From Deltaproteobacteria bacterium RIFCSPHIGHO2_01_FULL_43_49 (GTDB lineage: Bacteria > UBA10199 > SPLOWO2-01-44-7), in contig MGRG01000014.1 of assembly GCA_001798075.1 (NCBI GenBank), forward strand, positions 186,001 through 250,000: a stretch of DNA of 64,000 bases. Reading direction: 5' to 3'. The translations under genes were made by a program, and so were the position numbers. The notes under the pieces were generated by a model. It ran no database searches and was not told where the DNA came from. It saw only the letters and a program-made list of their open reading frames with translations. Below, in pieces: positions 42,451 through 51,229 of this stretch; position 1 is the stretch's first letter, and the number at the start of each line of letters is the position of its first letter.

Positions 42451-42538
42451 TTACAATTTTCAAGGTGTTACTCCAACGCAAGAATGTCCGCCTTATTGCA
42501 ACGCTAAAATGTCCTCTCTGTTTTCTAAGTAGTTGTTT

Positions 42539-43684
42539 TTATTCTCTGTTCAGAAGAGATTCCAAAACGCCCTCTCTGTGGACATCTAAAGTCGCACAGT
42601 GGAAAGCACCGCCTAATGAATAAAAATTCCGAAAAGGACATCGAATAGGTTGCAATCCCAAATATTTCATAGATTGGACCATTGGTTCGTCTTCTGCCTC
42701 AACAATAACCCTGTTTTGGTCGAGCATTAAAACATTCATGTTCAGCCACTTGCTTGTCATATAAAGAGGCTGCGTGTCCGGAATAATAGGCTTAGGAGCA
42801 AAAACAAAATCCCAACCTAAAAACAGACCATTTATCAGATTTTGTACTACTGTTTCGGATACCCTTTCTGGATTGACCAGAACCAGACCAGGCTTGAGAG
42901 GCATAAAAGTTGCGTCAATATGCATGGGGTGGGAATCATCAAATTGCAACACGTGAATTCGATAACGAGATCCCAAGTGGGTTTGTAGCCAATCGATACC
43001 CATTCTGTTAGTCACATGACTTTGCTGAACAACAATATCTGCACCCAAACGGATAAAATCGGCGGCATCAAAAAGAGGCTCCTCTTCCGTAATAACAGAT
43101 TCAAATTGATCTTCTTTATAGCGCCAATTTTTATTATAACTCCGATCCGTAAGTTCAGGTCTGGGAGCAACCGTATATCTGAATCCACGCTGTTGGTAGG
43201 CACCTAGCAACTCTTGGTAAGGTTCATGTTCTCTATAACGTGATCGCCATGCCATCGGGGCTGCTATAATTTCATCACCCACAACCAACAGAGCATCTCG
43301 GGGCATAGCAGCGTAGAAACCTCCCTTTGTTTTCCAGCCCTCTTTTTCAATGGGTTTATGAAATAAATCACCAGGATCCTTTGGACGCCTAACTTTTACT
43401 CCTTCTGATTCAAGGATATGAACAAACGCGTCCAAATCTTTCTTTGCTGCATCGAGAACATCTTGCGGAAATGGCGACCCGGCACGATCACGAAAGAATT
43501 GCCAATACCCTTTAGGAAGGGTTGCCTGAATCATTTGAAATGATTCGTCCGGAACGGTGGCACCCTCTACCCTTCCGACAATAGCCTCTCGGAGAGGATC
43601 CCATTCGTTATAGGAACCTAACGTACCAGCTGAAGAGGCTGAACTTAAAGATCCACCGAGAGTGAGACCTGGTGATGTATACAT
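42539..43684 (-). CDS. Arginine amidinotransferase (glycine amidinotransferase family)
   Basis: 381 aa from the ATG at 43684. The frame continues 15 codons further, but those overlap promoter site 3. Family blocks: GSYNEWDPLREAIVGRVEGA, DAADFIRLGADIVVQQSHVT, then NRMGIDWLQTHLG, HPMHIDATFMPLKPGLVLVN (catalytic His/Asp), and GGAFHCATLDVHREG (nucleophile Cys). Transfers the amidino group of arginine to an amine, as in creatine, streptidine or cyanotoxin synthesis; the acceptor here is unknown. The N-terminal extension is Ser/Gly-rich. The -10 box ends 8 bp before the ATG, so the mRNA is likely leaderless. Confidence 0.88.
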   Translation of the reverse strand: MYTSPGLTLGGSLSSASSAGTLGSYNEWDPLREAIVGRVEGATVPDESFQMIQATLPKGYWQFFRDRAGSPFPQDVLDAAKKDLDAFVHILESEGVKVRRPKDPGDLFHKPIEKEGWKTKGGFYAAMPRDALLVVGDEIIAAPMAWRSRYREHEPYQELLGAYQQRGFRYTVAPRPELTDRSYNKNWRYKEDQFESVITEEEPLFDAADFIRLGADIVVQQSHVTNRMGIDWLQTHLGSRYRIHVLQFDDSHPMHIDATFMPLKPGLVLVNPERVSETVVQNLINGLFLGWDFVFAPKPIIPDTQPLYMTSKWLNMNVLMLDQNRVIVEAEDEPMVQSMKYLGLQPIRCPFRNFYSLGGAFHCATLDVHREGVLESLLNRE

Positions 43685-43692
43685 CAATACTA

Positions 43693-43719
43693 TTATCGTC
43701 AATTCTCGGAAAAAGTTGC
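43693..43719 (-). promoter_or_regulatory. FliA-like promoter, site 3
   Basis: GCAACTTT, 11 bp, GACGATAA on the minus strand, 8 bp before the amidinotransferase ATG. Confidence 0.7.
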
Positions 43720-43792
43720 GCCTTTGCAAGCTTGTTTCTAGTATTCACGAGGCAGCGCATACCTCATGCTTATAATAAATAACCCTTGCCAA

Positions 43793-43821
43793 TGTAGTCA
43801 CATTGATCTAATATAACTACA
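43793..43821. promoter_or_regulatory. Inverted repeat upstream of the PIN toxin-antitoxin operon
   Basis: TGTAGT (43793) and ACTACA (43816) flank 17 bp just before the antitoxin ribosome site GGAGGTG. A plausible autoregulatory operator. Confidence 0.45.
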
Positions 43822-43832
43822 TCGGAGGTGTT

Positions 43833-44144
43833 ATGAGAGAAGTTGGTATCAGAGAGCTTAAAGCCCGCCTCAGTTATTATGTTCAACTGATGCAGGCGGG
43901 GGAAACCATTGCCATAAAAGTGCGTAACAAGATTGTAGGATTTTTTTCCAACTTGAAGCCATCCAAAAAACCCAAACCGAAAGAAATGAGTACACGGGAG
44001 CTTAAAAAGAAAATTGAGCAGTGGAAAAAGGAGGGAATTCTTATTAGCGGTGGTTTTTATCATCACGTCCCTTTTAAACGGGTCAAAATGACGCCCGGCC
44101 CAACTTCAACAGAGATGATTCGACAGATGAGGGATGAGGAATGA
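43833..44144 (+). CDS. Phd/YefM-family antitoxin
   Basis: 103 aa. REVGIRELKARLSYYVQLMQ, then AGETIAIKVRNKIVGFF, is the Phd/YefM DNA-binding fold (strand, helix, 'G..I.I...g..va'). A Lys-rich linker and C-terminal toxin-binding tail (GPTSTEMIRQMRDEE) follow. Overlaps the PIN gene by 4 bp (ATGA). Probably neutralises the toxin and represses the operon through the 43793-43821 dyad. Confidence 0.85.
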   Translation: MREVGIRELKARLSYYVQLMQAGETIAIKVRNKIVGFFSNLKPSKKPKPKEMSTRELKKKIEQWKKEGILISGGFYHHVPFKRVKMTPGPTSTEMIRQMRDEE

Positions 44145-44584
44145 TCGCTTACATTGATACCTCAGCATTTACCAAAAAATATCTTGAGGAAATCGGATCT
44201 CGTCATCTTGACTCACTTCTTTTGGAGGCAAAACATCTGGAAACATCTGTTTTGACTGAATTGGAGGTGGTCTCCTCCATCGAACGAGCCAAAATGATTA
44301 AAAGAATCAACTCACCGGAATATAGAGATATTGTCAGACGGTTGGACCAGGATATTCAAAATGGAAGGATCAGTTTTATGCAAGTTGAGCCGGAACATTG
44401 GAAAACTGCAAAGCGTCTTATCAAACAGCGGCGATTGCGTGTTGGAGATGCCATTCAACTTGCCTGTGCGCTAGATGCACAAGAACGGCTTGGTGATTCC
44501 ATGCAATTTCTCTGTGCCGATCATGGTTTGTTGGAAGCGGCCCGTTTAGAAGGATTAAAATGCAAAGATGTGTCTAGGGATTAA
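44141..44584 (+). CDS. PIN-domain ribonuclease toxin (VapC-like)
   Basis: 147 aa. PIN acidic residues: Asp in AYIDTSAF, Glu in TSVLTELEV, Asp in LRVGDAIQLACAL, Asp in LCADHGL. VapC-type toxins cleave tRNA or rRNA. Coupled to the upstream Phd-type antitoxin. The pairing of VapC with a Phd/YefM antitoxin is common. Ends 4 bp from the convergent SPOR gene. Confidence 0.88.
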   Translation: MIAYIDTSAFTKKYLEEIGSRHLDSLLLEAKHLETSVLTELEVVSSIERAKMIKRINSPEYRDIVRRLDQDIQNGRISFMQVEPEHWKTAKRLIKQRRLRVGDAIQLACALDAQERLGDSMQFLCADHGLLEAARLEGLKCKDVSRD

Positions 44585-44588
44585 AAAA

Positions 44589-45335
44589 CTATTCATTCGT
44601 CACAACAAAGGCCTCGACTTCTTCATTGCCTTGCAGTTTGTCGATGAAATCTTGTGCATCTTCCTTGCTTTCAAAGCCACCTAAACGAACGCGATACCAC
44701 CGGCCACGGTTAGGAATGTCGGCCGAAACAAGATAGGCGGGATACCCTTTGGCCTTCCAACGATCAACCATCGTGTGCGCTTCATCAACGTTGGGGTAAG
44801 CCCCTACTTGAATGGAAAATGGTTTTGCCGTTGGTGTTGTTTGGATAACCGGCTCTCGTTTTTTGGGGAGTGGTTCTGTTGGAGGCGTTCCCACGATAAT
44901 GACCGGTCTTTCTTTGGCAACACCCTCTGGTTTTTCTTCCGGTTTCGGTGCTGCTTTAAATTCGACCGGTTTTTTGGTTTTCGGCAACGACTCTTTTCGC
45001 GCCGCACTTTCTTGGAGCATTTCTTGAACTCTTTGTTTTAAGTCGGCCGTTGGGGCTTGCTCAAGCAAATCTTTCGCCAAAGCCTTGATTTCAGGGTCTT
45101 GGGTCGTCGCAACGACATTGGGATTGGTCATCGCCAACTTCGGAAAACCAGATTCTTCCGCAATAGCGGTTTGCGGCACTCTCTTTACACTCAATAATTC
45201 ATCCCCATATCTAGCCCCCAGATAAAAAACAAAAAAGAGTGTAAAAATTTCGAGGACCAAAATGGTGAAAAATTGCCCAAAGGTGAAACGGCAAAAATAA
45301 CTACTCTCTTTCTTGTTATAATGTGCTGGCAGCAT
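44589..45335 (-). CDS. SPOR-domain membrane protein
   Basis: 248 aa. Single N-terminal anchor (FFTILVLEIFTLFFVFYLGA), a proline- and lysine-rich periplasmic linker (about residues 110-170), and a C-terminal SPOR domain (PFSIQVGAYPNVDEAHTMVD, then RWYRVRLGGFESKEDAQDFI). SPOR domains bind denuded glycan at the division septum, so this is a FtsN/DamX-like division or cell-wall protein. It overlaps argS by 20 bp, so they are co-transcribed. Confidence 0.9.
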   Translation of the reverse strand: MLPAHYNKKESSYFCRFTFGQFFTILVLEIFTLFFVFYLGARYGDELLSVKRVPQTAIAEESGFPKLAMTNPNVVATTQDPEIKALAKDLLEQAPTADLKQRVQEMLQESAARKESLPKTKKPVEFKAAPKPEEKPEGVAKERPVIIVGTPPTEPLPKKREPVIQTTPTAKPFSIQVGAYPNVDEAHTMVDRWKAKGYPAYLVSADIPNRGRWYRVRLGGFESKEDAQDFIDKLQGNEEVEAFVVTNE

Positions 45336-46983
45336 CTTCTTTTTTCATCCTTTGCGGGGCTGAAACACCAAGGATCCCAAGCGCGTTTTGTAACACAATT
45401 TGAATATTTTTCAAGAGATACAATTTGGCGTTGGTCGTCTCAAAATTGCCCAGATCAACAACTTTGTAGCGAGGATCGTGCTTGGCCTGTGAGTAATAAG
45501 ATTGAAATTGTTTGGCTAATTCCAAGACATAAAACGCCAGATGGTGTGGTTCTAGCTCTTTGGCAGTTTTAGCAAGAACATTGGGAAACTCCAGCAAATG
45601 TTTGGCGATCTCACCCTCTTCAGGCAGGTTTAGTAATTCTAGTGCGACCTTTTTAAAGTCGGCTTTGATCTTTGTCTGAAGGGCTTTTCTGAAAATGCTG
45701 GCAATGCGGGCATGGGCATATTGAATGTAAAAGACCGGGTTTTCCGGTGTCTCTTTTTTGGCCAGCTCTAAATCAAAATCAAGATGACTACTCGTTGACC
45801 GCATTAAGAAAAAATAGCGGGCGACATCTTTCCCCACCTCTTTCATTAAGTCATCCATGGTGATTAACTTACCTGCCCGTTTTGACATTTTGACCAACAC
45901 TTCATTTTGCAAAAGATTGACCTGCTGGGAAATAAGTACAGTGAGTTGATTCGAGTCATAACCTAAAGCTTGCAGTGCAGCTTTCGTTCGGGAGACATAG
46001 CCATGGTGGTCCGGGCCCAAAATATCGATCACCCAATTAAATTTTCTTGCGAATTTGTCATTATGATAAGCGATGTCGGATGCGAAGTAGGAGTATTCGC
46101 CATCTTGTTTGCGAACGACCCGATCTTTATCATCACCAAAAGTTGTCGATCTAAAAAAAATGGCTCCCTCACTTTCATAAAGATGTCCTGTTTTTTGCAA
46201 ACGAGATAGAGACTTTTCGATCTCTTTTTTCTTCAAAAGCTCTGATTGTAAAAACCATTTATTAAAAACCACGCCAAAATTTTTTAAACTTTCTTTCTGG
46301 CTGGCAACCATCGCCTTTACACCCAACTGACCTATCTGCTGAGCTGAAAAAGCTTTCTTTTTTGGAAGCTTTTTTGCAAATTCCTTTAAATATTCTCCTT
46401 GATAGCCTTCTTGAGGAATTTCAGCTTCCTTTCCTTGTATTTGTAAGTGACGAGCCAGCAAAGATTGCGCAAAAAGATCAATTTGGTTTCCAACATCATT
46501 GACGTAGTATTCGCGGTGCACTTTGTAGCCAACCTTTTCTAAAATATTGGCAAGAGTGTCCCCAACAGCAGCTGCCCTGGCACTGACCACGTTCAAAGGT
46601 CCTGTTGGATTGGCACTGACAAATTCCAAAATGACTTTTGTCCCCTTCCCCAACTGTTGAGACCCAAATTTTTTCCCTTGTTTGAAAATGGTGCTTAACA
46701 ATTGGAAATAGGCATTGGGATGAATATGGAAATTAATAAATCCCGGGTTCGCGACATCAATTTTTTTAAGAAAAGAGGGTGATGGTTGGATGCGCGCAAC
46801 TAGCTCTTGAGCAACGGCAATTGGAGGCTTTCCGACCTGTTTTGCCAAAATAAAAGCAATGTTGGTTGCTAAATCACCATGCTCTTTTTGTTTGGGGAGA
46901 GTGAATGTCGGCTCTGCTAGCCGCCATCCCAGGGTTTCAATGGCTTTCATCAAAACTTCTTTTAATTTTTTTTCCAAAATCAT
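45316..46983 (-). CDS. argS: Arginyl-tRNA synthetase
   Basis: 555 aa from the ATG at 46983, one base after the M16 gene stop. The N-terminal Add1 domain, the class I core, KMSKR as KMSKRAGKLITMDD, and the C-terminal DALR anticodon domain (NPVFYIQYAHARIASIFRK) are complete. The first catalytic signature reads ANPTGPLNVVSARAAAVGD: the HxGH (HIGH) motif is NVVS here. The rest of the protein is normal for ArgS, so I take it as functional with a variant motif. Confidence 0.95.
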   Translation of the reverse strand: MILEKKLKEVLMKAIETLGWRLAEPTFTLPKQKEHGDLATNIAFILAKQVGKPPIAVAQELVARIQPSPSFLKKIDVANPGFINFHIHPNAYFQLLSTIFKQGKKFGSQQLGKGTKVILEFVSANPTGPLNVVSARAAAVGDTLANILEKVGYKVHREYYVNDVGNQIDLFAQSLLARHLQIQGKEAEIPQEGYQGEYLKEFAKKLPKKKAFSAQQIGQLGVKAMVASQKESLKNFGVVFNKWFLQSELLKKKEIEKSLSRLQKTGHLYESEGAIFFRSTTFGDDKDRVVRKQDGEYSYFASDIAYHNDKFARKFNWVIDILGPDHHGYVSRTKAALQALGYDSNQLTVLISQQVNLLQNEVLVKMSKRAGKLITMDDLMKEVGKDVARYFFLMRSTSSHLDFDLELAKKETPENPVFYIQYAHARIASIFRKALQTKIKADFKKVALELLNLPEEGEIAKHLLEFPNVLAKTAKELEPHHLAFYVLELAKQFQSYYSQAKHDPRYKVVDLGNFETTNAKLYLLKNIQIVLQNALGILGVSAPQRMKKEDAASTL

Positions 46984-46984
46984 T

Positions 46985-48295
46985 TTATGGCCCCACAATA
47001 ACTACTTTTAAACCATCAGGTTGGATATATTTTTTGGCGACTTCTTTGACTTGCTCCAAAGTGATCCTTTTCATTCGCTCTGGATACTTCGAGAGATAAT
47101 CTTTTTCAAATCCCAATAAATCCATTTTGGCCTTTAGGGCAACAACATGAAAAGGAGAATCAAACCAGAAAATATATTTATTGAGCAGCGATTCTTTTGC
47201 CAAGGCTAATTCCTCCGGGGTAATATCTGCCTGCTGCGAAATGCGCACTAAATGTTCTTTGATTTTTTCTAAAGCGATTTCTTCAGCATCGGCCCTGGTT
47301 TGAAGGGAGATTCTAAAATACCCTCTGGTCGGATTCGTGTCCCAATGAGAATAGACACTATAAGCAAGCCCCCTGTCGGAGCGAATATCTCTCCCCAGTC
47401 TGCTTGTAAAAGGCTCGCCACCCAGAATGTATTGCAAAACGGCAAACGGAAATTCATCCGGGGAATGTCTCTCAAGACCTAAATGCCCCATTTCAATAAA
47501 TGATTGCGTCACTTTTTTATGAATTCTTTTTTGCTTTGACTTGCTACCCAAGGGGAGTTTTTCCCACTTAGGTTCTTGAACGGGAGTTTCTTGAAGAGAA
47601 GAGGCCCATTTTTCTAACCACTTCTTGATAGCCAATGATGAAAAATCACCAGAAACGGTTAACAACATTCGGCTGGGCTGAAAATAACTTTGATAGAACT
47701 TTTTAATATCCTCAATGCGAATGCGCCCAATAGAGGCAAGTGTTGGGCTTTTTCCCCAAGGATGTTTGGCGCCGTAGAGTTCCTCGCGAAAGGCTCTTTC
47801 AGCAACAGTACCTGGTTCGTCATCATCCCTTCGCAATTCTTCCAAATAACGATTGATGGTCAACTCGAATCGTTCTTGGTCCCAACGAGGTTGCAACAAA
47901 ACCTCGACCAAAAAATTAAAGGCCTCTTCCCATTGTTTGGATAGGCAAGAGAGTGTAATAACAGAAAGTTCTCTTCCCGCCTCAGCGGTCAAATGAACGG
48001 CCCTTTCATCAAGCCATTCATCTACTTCTTTGGGAGATTTCGACTTTGTTCCTCCCGTGACCAACAAACTGGTCATGATATCGGCCAAACCAGCCAATTT
48101 GACTTCTTCATAGGCATCACCCACTTTTATGAAAAGTTTTGTTTCAATGAGAGGAAGGTGATGGTCTTCTAAAAGGTAAAGCTTAAACCCATTAGAGAGT
48201 GTGTGGATGGAAATGGGAGGAGAACTAAAGGGTTTGGCAAACGCTGTCGGGATAAAACAAAAAATAAAAAAGATTATAAACAGCTTTTTTTTCAC
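46985..48295 (-). CDS. M16 peptidase, non-catalytic subunit
   Basis: 436 aa with a signal peptide (MKKKLFIIFFIFCFIPTAFA). M16 fold (LSNGFKLYLLEDHHLPLIET, then FREELYGAKHPWGKSP), but the zinc motif HxxEH is replaced by AGLADIMTSLL. It therefore serves as the structural partner of the active subunit encoded upstream, with a 4-bp gene overlap. Periplasmic. Its C-terminal substrate-chamber domain (GEPFTSRLGRDIRSDRGLAY) is intact. Confidence 0.92.
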   Translation of the reverse strand: MKKKLFIIFFIFCFIPTAFAKPFSSPPISIHTLSNGFKLYLLEDHHLPLIETKLFIKVGDAYEEVKLAGLADIMTSLLVTGGTKSKSPKEVDEWLDERAVHLTAEAGRELSVITLSCLSKQWEEAFNFLVEVLLQPRWDQERFELTINRYLEELRRDDDEPGTVAERAFREELYGAKHPWGKSPTLASIGRIRIEDIKKFYQSYFQPSRMLLTVSGDFSSLAIKKWLEKWASSLQETPVQEPKWEKLPLGSKSKQKRIHKKVTQSFIEMGHLGLERHSPDEFPFAVLQYILGGEPFTSRLGRDIRSDRGLAYSVYSHWDTNPTRGYFRISLQTRADAEEIALEKIKEHLVRISQQADITPEELALAKESLLNKYIFWFDSPFHVVALKAKMDLLGFEKDYLSKYPERMKRITLEQVKEVAKKYIQPDGLKVVIVGP

Positions 48296-49773
48296 GATTT
48301 TCTTTTTCCTCGTATTTGATAAACGATAACCCTGTTTTCCTGTGTAAAATAGTGTTTTGCGGTCTTTTTAATTTCATCAATACTAATGGTCTCAATGATT
48401 TTTGGATAATGAACGACATATTTCCAATCTTTAATGACTGCCTGGTCTATTGCAAGTTGCTCTGCCAATTCTGAATTAGAAGCGAGGGACCAAAAAAAGT
48501 TATACGATATTTGTGCGCGCACTTTTTCCAATTCTTTTGGCTGCAGATCTGTCGTGATTCTTTGAAGTTCTTCATGAATGGCTTTTTCTAATTCCTCCAA
48601 CGAGTGCCCGTTGATTGGTTGGGAATAGATGACAAAAAGATTATTTTGTCTGCTCCCCGGAAACGAGGCTGCACAACTAATTGTAGAGGCAATTTTAAGT
48701 TCTTTGACCAGTTTTTGATAGAGTCTTCCCGTTCTCCCCTCGCATAACAGGCCATCCAGCATATCAAATATATAATCCTCTCTTTGAGGGGCCTTTGGCT
48801 TGTGAAATGCGACGACCAAAGATGGTTCCGCAGGAAAGGAAATTGTTTTTCTTTTTTCCCCTTTAAAAGAAAAATCAGGGGCTGAAATATCTTTGGGAGG
48901 TTTTCGAGCGGGAACTTTGCCAAAATATTTTTCTAAGGTCGCTCTGGCCTGATCGCGACTCAAATCTCCCACCAAAACCCCAACCATATTTTGTGGAGTA
49001 TAATGGGTGCTATGAAATAACGCTGCATCTTTCATGGTCAGAGAAACCAAATCTTTTGCATGGCCAATAGTAGACCAATGATAGGGCCCTTCAGGAAATG
49101 CCTCTTGCGCAACCACCTCCCAAAGAAAACCATTGGGAGAATTGTCATAGCGAAGTCTTCTTTCTTCCATGACAACATCGCGTTCTTGATAAAATTCTCT
49201 CATGATCGGATCAAAAACCATTTCAGAAGTGACAGAAGCCCAAAGAGGAAATTGAGCCACCGGCATGCTGGCATGGTAGGCAGTCACATCTTTGGCGGTA
49301 AAGGCATTCAAATCTTCTGCACCTTTGCGGCTCAAAATCTCCCAAACCTCATTTTTCTTCATGGTTTGGTACTCTTCTTGGGTGAGCTTTTGGATTTTTG
49401 CCTTCAGCTCGGCAATTCTTTTCAAATCGGGGGCGTCACTTTGAGTCAGTTGCGACATCTCCTCACCACAGTTTTCAATTTCCTTTAAAAGGGGGGCTTC
49501 TTTCTGAAAATCGCGGGTCCCAATCTTTTTGGAGCCTTTAAAGGCCATATGTTCAAACATATGGGCAAGTCCCGTTTTGCCCGGAACTTCATCCGCACCC
49601 CCTGCTCGAATCATCACAATCCCGGAAAAGACGGGAACCTGGGGCCTGTGGACTATTAGCCAAATCATCCCATTGGAGAGCTTTAGCTCTTGAATTTGGC
49701 TCGCCAAATCGAACCCAAAAGCGCGATCAGGTACCGAGATAAGTATTGAAAATATAATAACAATTAGCTTCAT
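48292..49773 (-). CDS. M16 zinc peptidase, catalytic subunit
   Basis: 493 aa with a signal peptide (LIVIIFSILISVPDRAFG). Active site HMFEH in GLAHMFEHMAFKGSKKIGT, and the downstream Glu in the ERDVVMEERRLR segment. A ~50-residue acidic/helical insert follows the active site (CGEEMSQLTQSDAPDLKRIA). Periplasmic processing or degradation of peptides with the downstream inactive subunit. The 29-bp dyad copy 2 lies 13 bp upstream of the ATG. Confidence 0.93.
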   Translation of the reverse strand: MKLIVIIFSILISVPDRAFGFDLASQIQELKLSNGMIWLIVHRPQVPVFSGIVMIRAGGADEVPGKTGLAHMFEHMAFKGSKKIGTRDFQKEAPLLKEIENCGEEMSQLTQSDAPDLKRIAELKAKIQKLTQEEYQTMKKNEVWEILSRKGAEDLNAFTAKDVTAYHASMPVAQFPLWASVTSEMVFDPIMREFYQERDVVMEERRLRYDNSPNGFLWEVVAQEAFPEGPYHWSTIGHAKDLVSLTMKDAALFHSTHYTPQNMVGVLVGDLSRDQARATLEKYFGKVPARKPPKDISAPDFSFKGEKRKTISFPAEPSLVVAFHKPKAPQREDYIFDMLDGLLCEGRTGRLYQKLVKELKIASTISCAASFPGSRQNNLFVIYSQPINGHSLEELEKAIHEELQRITTDLQPKELEKVRAQISYNFFWSLASNSELAEQLAIDQAVIKDWKYVVHYPKIIETISIDEIKKTAKHYFTQENRVIVYQIRGKRKS

Positions 49774-49785
49774 CAGCCCTCACAT

Positions 49786-49814
49786 TACCACAGGGTAACA
49801 GGTACCATATGGTA
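49786..49814. promoter_or_regulatory. 29-bp operator-like dyad, copy 2
   Basis: Half-sites TACCACAGGGTA and TACCATATGGTA with a 5-bp spacer (ACAGG). The second half is itself a palindrome. It shares both half-sites with 30853-30881 and lies directly upstream of the M16 operon. Confidence 0.6.
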
Positions 49815-49908
49815 GTAGGGGTTCAAATAACACAAGAGAGGGGAGGCTACAATTGAGAGTTTTAAGAGCATTAATTTAAATAAACTCATGTTTAATAAAT
49901 GCTTTTTC

Positions 49909-49937
49909 TTGACAAATGTTAAAAAGTTAATTAAAAT
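49909..49937 (+). promoter_or_regulatory. Sigma-70-type promoter for the 63-aa gene
   Basis: TTGACA, 17-bp spacer, TAAAAT, 32 bp before the ATG at 49970. AT-rich flank. Confidence 0.6.
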
Positions 49938-49969
49938 TTAGCAAAATTATATATAATTATACCTATTTT

Positions 49970-50161
49970 ATGGACTCCGCACTTCGAAGGCTTTTGCTAG
50001 AGGTCCTGAATGATAATGTGGTGAGTCAGCAGTTCAACGAGCTGCTCATTGAGACCGGTATTTCTCTGGAAAGCCCTGAATGGGATGTCACTAATCACAT
50101 GCTCGAAATGGCCGATGAGATTTTACTCGCTGTCGGCGGCCGCTCTACCCTACCCAATTAA
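49970..50161 (+). CDS. Small protein, unknown
   Basis: 63 aa, acidic, helical (ALRRLLLEVLNDNVVSQQFN, then EMADEILLAVGG). A good promoter stands upstream but no strong ribosome site. Convergent with aguA, overlapping it by 12 bp. No family recognised. Confidence 0.5.
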   Translation: MDSALRRLLLEVLNDNVVSQQFNELLIETGISLESPEWDVTNHMLEMADEILLAVGGRSTLPN

Positions 50162-51229
50162 AGCGGGTTGCTGTTGGGTGACGCAGTGGATGGCGCCTAG
50201 GCCCCAAACGAGGTCCTTGCAATCGATTCCTACTACTTTTCTATCGGGAAAGAGCTCTTTTAGAATATTCAGGGCCCTAGCATCATTATTCACTGGGACA
50301 CTCGCTGATTTTTTTTGGAAAGTTGGGACCAAGACAACATTGTTGGCGATATAAAAGTTGGCGTAACTTGCCGGAAGCCGCCCTTCTTTCCCCTCTAGTT
50401 TTCCAGGCATCGGCAAAGTCACAACCGTCAATGGTTTTCCATCCTGATCTGTTGCTTTTCGCAAAATTTCAAAATTCGTCTCCAAAATTTCATAATTTTC
50501 ATCGAGAGAGTCTTCCGACACAGCACAAACAACGGTGGTTGGATTTACAAAGCGGGCAATATCATCAATATGACCATCGGTGTCGTCGCCAACAATTCCC
50601 TCCTCAAGCCAGATGACTTTATTTACCCCTAAATACTCTTTTAAAGAATCTTCGATTTGGTTTTGGTTGAGCTGAGGATTGCGTTTTGGATTTAAAAGAC
50701 ATTGTTTCGTTGTCAGACAAGTGCCAGCGCCATTCACATCAATCGAGCCCCCTTCTAAAACAAGCCCCGGTTTGAAAACCGGAATTTTTAAAAAAGAAGA
50801 AATTTTTTCTGGAATTTTTGTATCTTCCATCAGCTCTGCATACTTTCCTCCCCAGGCATTGAAAATCCAATGGTTGAAGGCTAACTCTTTTTTATTTCCA
50901 ATCTCTCGGACCAAAAAGTTAGGGCCGTAATCGCGAATCCAGGAGTCAACGGTGGGAATAACATGGCAAATAACATTTTTAAGATTTGTTCTTTTTATTT
51001 GTAGCCTGTTCAAAACTTTTTCTTGCGTAGCAATATCATCGACCAACAAAAAAACTTTTTCGCCTTGAGAAATCCAATAAATCATTTCTAAATAGATTTC
51101 TTCCACTTGAGGAACACGATCGGGCCAGGTGATGGGATCTTTGGGCCAAGTGAGCCATGTCCCCTCATGTTTTTCCCACTCGGCGGGCATTCTAAACCCA
51201 AGGCTTTTGGGTGTTTTATGATTTTCCAT
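50150..51229 (-). CDS. aguA: Agmatine deiminase
   Basis: 359 aa from MENHKTPKSLGFRMPAEWEK. Guanidine-modifying fold: FRMPAEWEKHEGTWLTWP, DSWIRDYGPNFLV, GLVLEGGSIDVNG, GDDTDGHIDDIARFV (catalytic His/Asp), and GLGAIHCVTQQQPA with the nucleophile Cys. Converts agmatine to N-carbamoylputrescine and ammonia. Its start lies 14 bp inside the aguB 3' end. Third gene of the polyamine operon. Confidence 0.96.
   Translation of the reverse strand: MENHKTPKSLGFRMPAEWEKHEGTWLTWPKDPITWPDRVPQVEEIYLEMIYWISQGEKVFLLVDDIATQEKVLNRLQIKRTNLKNVICHVIPTVDSWIRDYGPNFLVREIGNKKELAFNHWIFNAWGGKYAELMEDTKIPEKISSFLKIPVFKPGLVLEGGSIDVNGAGTCLTTKQCLLNPKRNPQLNQNQIEDSLKEYLGVNKVIWLEEGIVGDDTDGHIDDIARFVNPTTVVCAVSEDSLDENYEILETNFEILRKATDQDGKPLTVVTLPMPGKLEGKEGRLPASYANFYIANNVVLVPTFQKKSASVPVNNDARALNILKELFPDRKVVGIDCKDLVWGLGAIHCVTQQQPALIG

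Noticed and set aside
43685-43729. 15-codon N-terminal extension of the amidinotransferase
   Set aside because: Overlaps FliA-like site 3; the ATG at 43684 lies just downstream of the -10 box.
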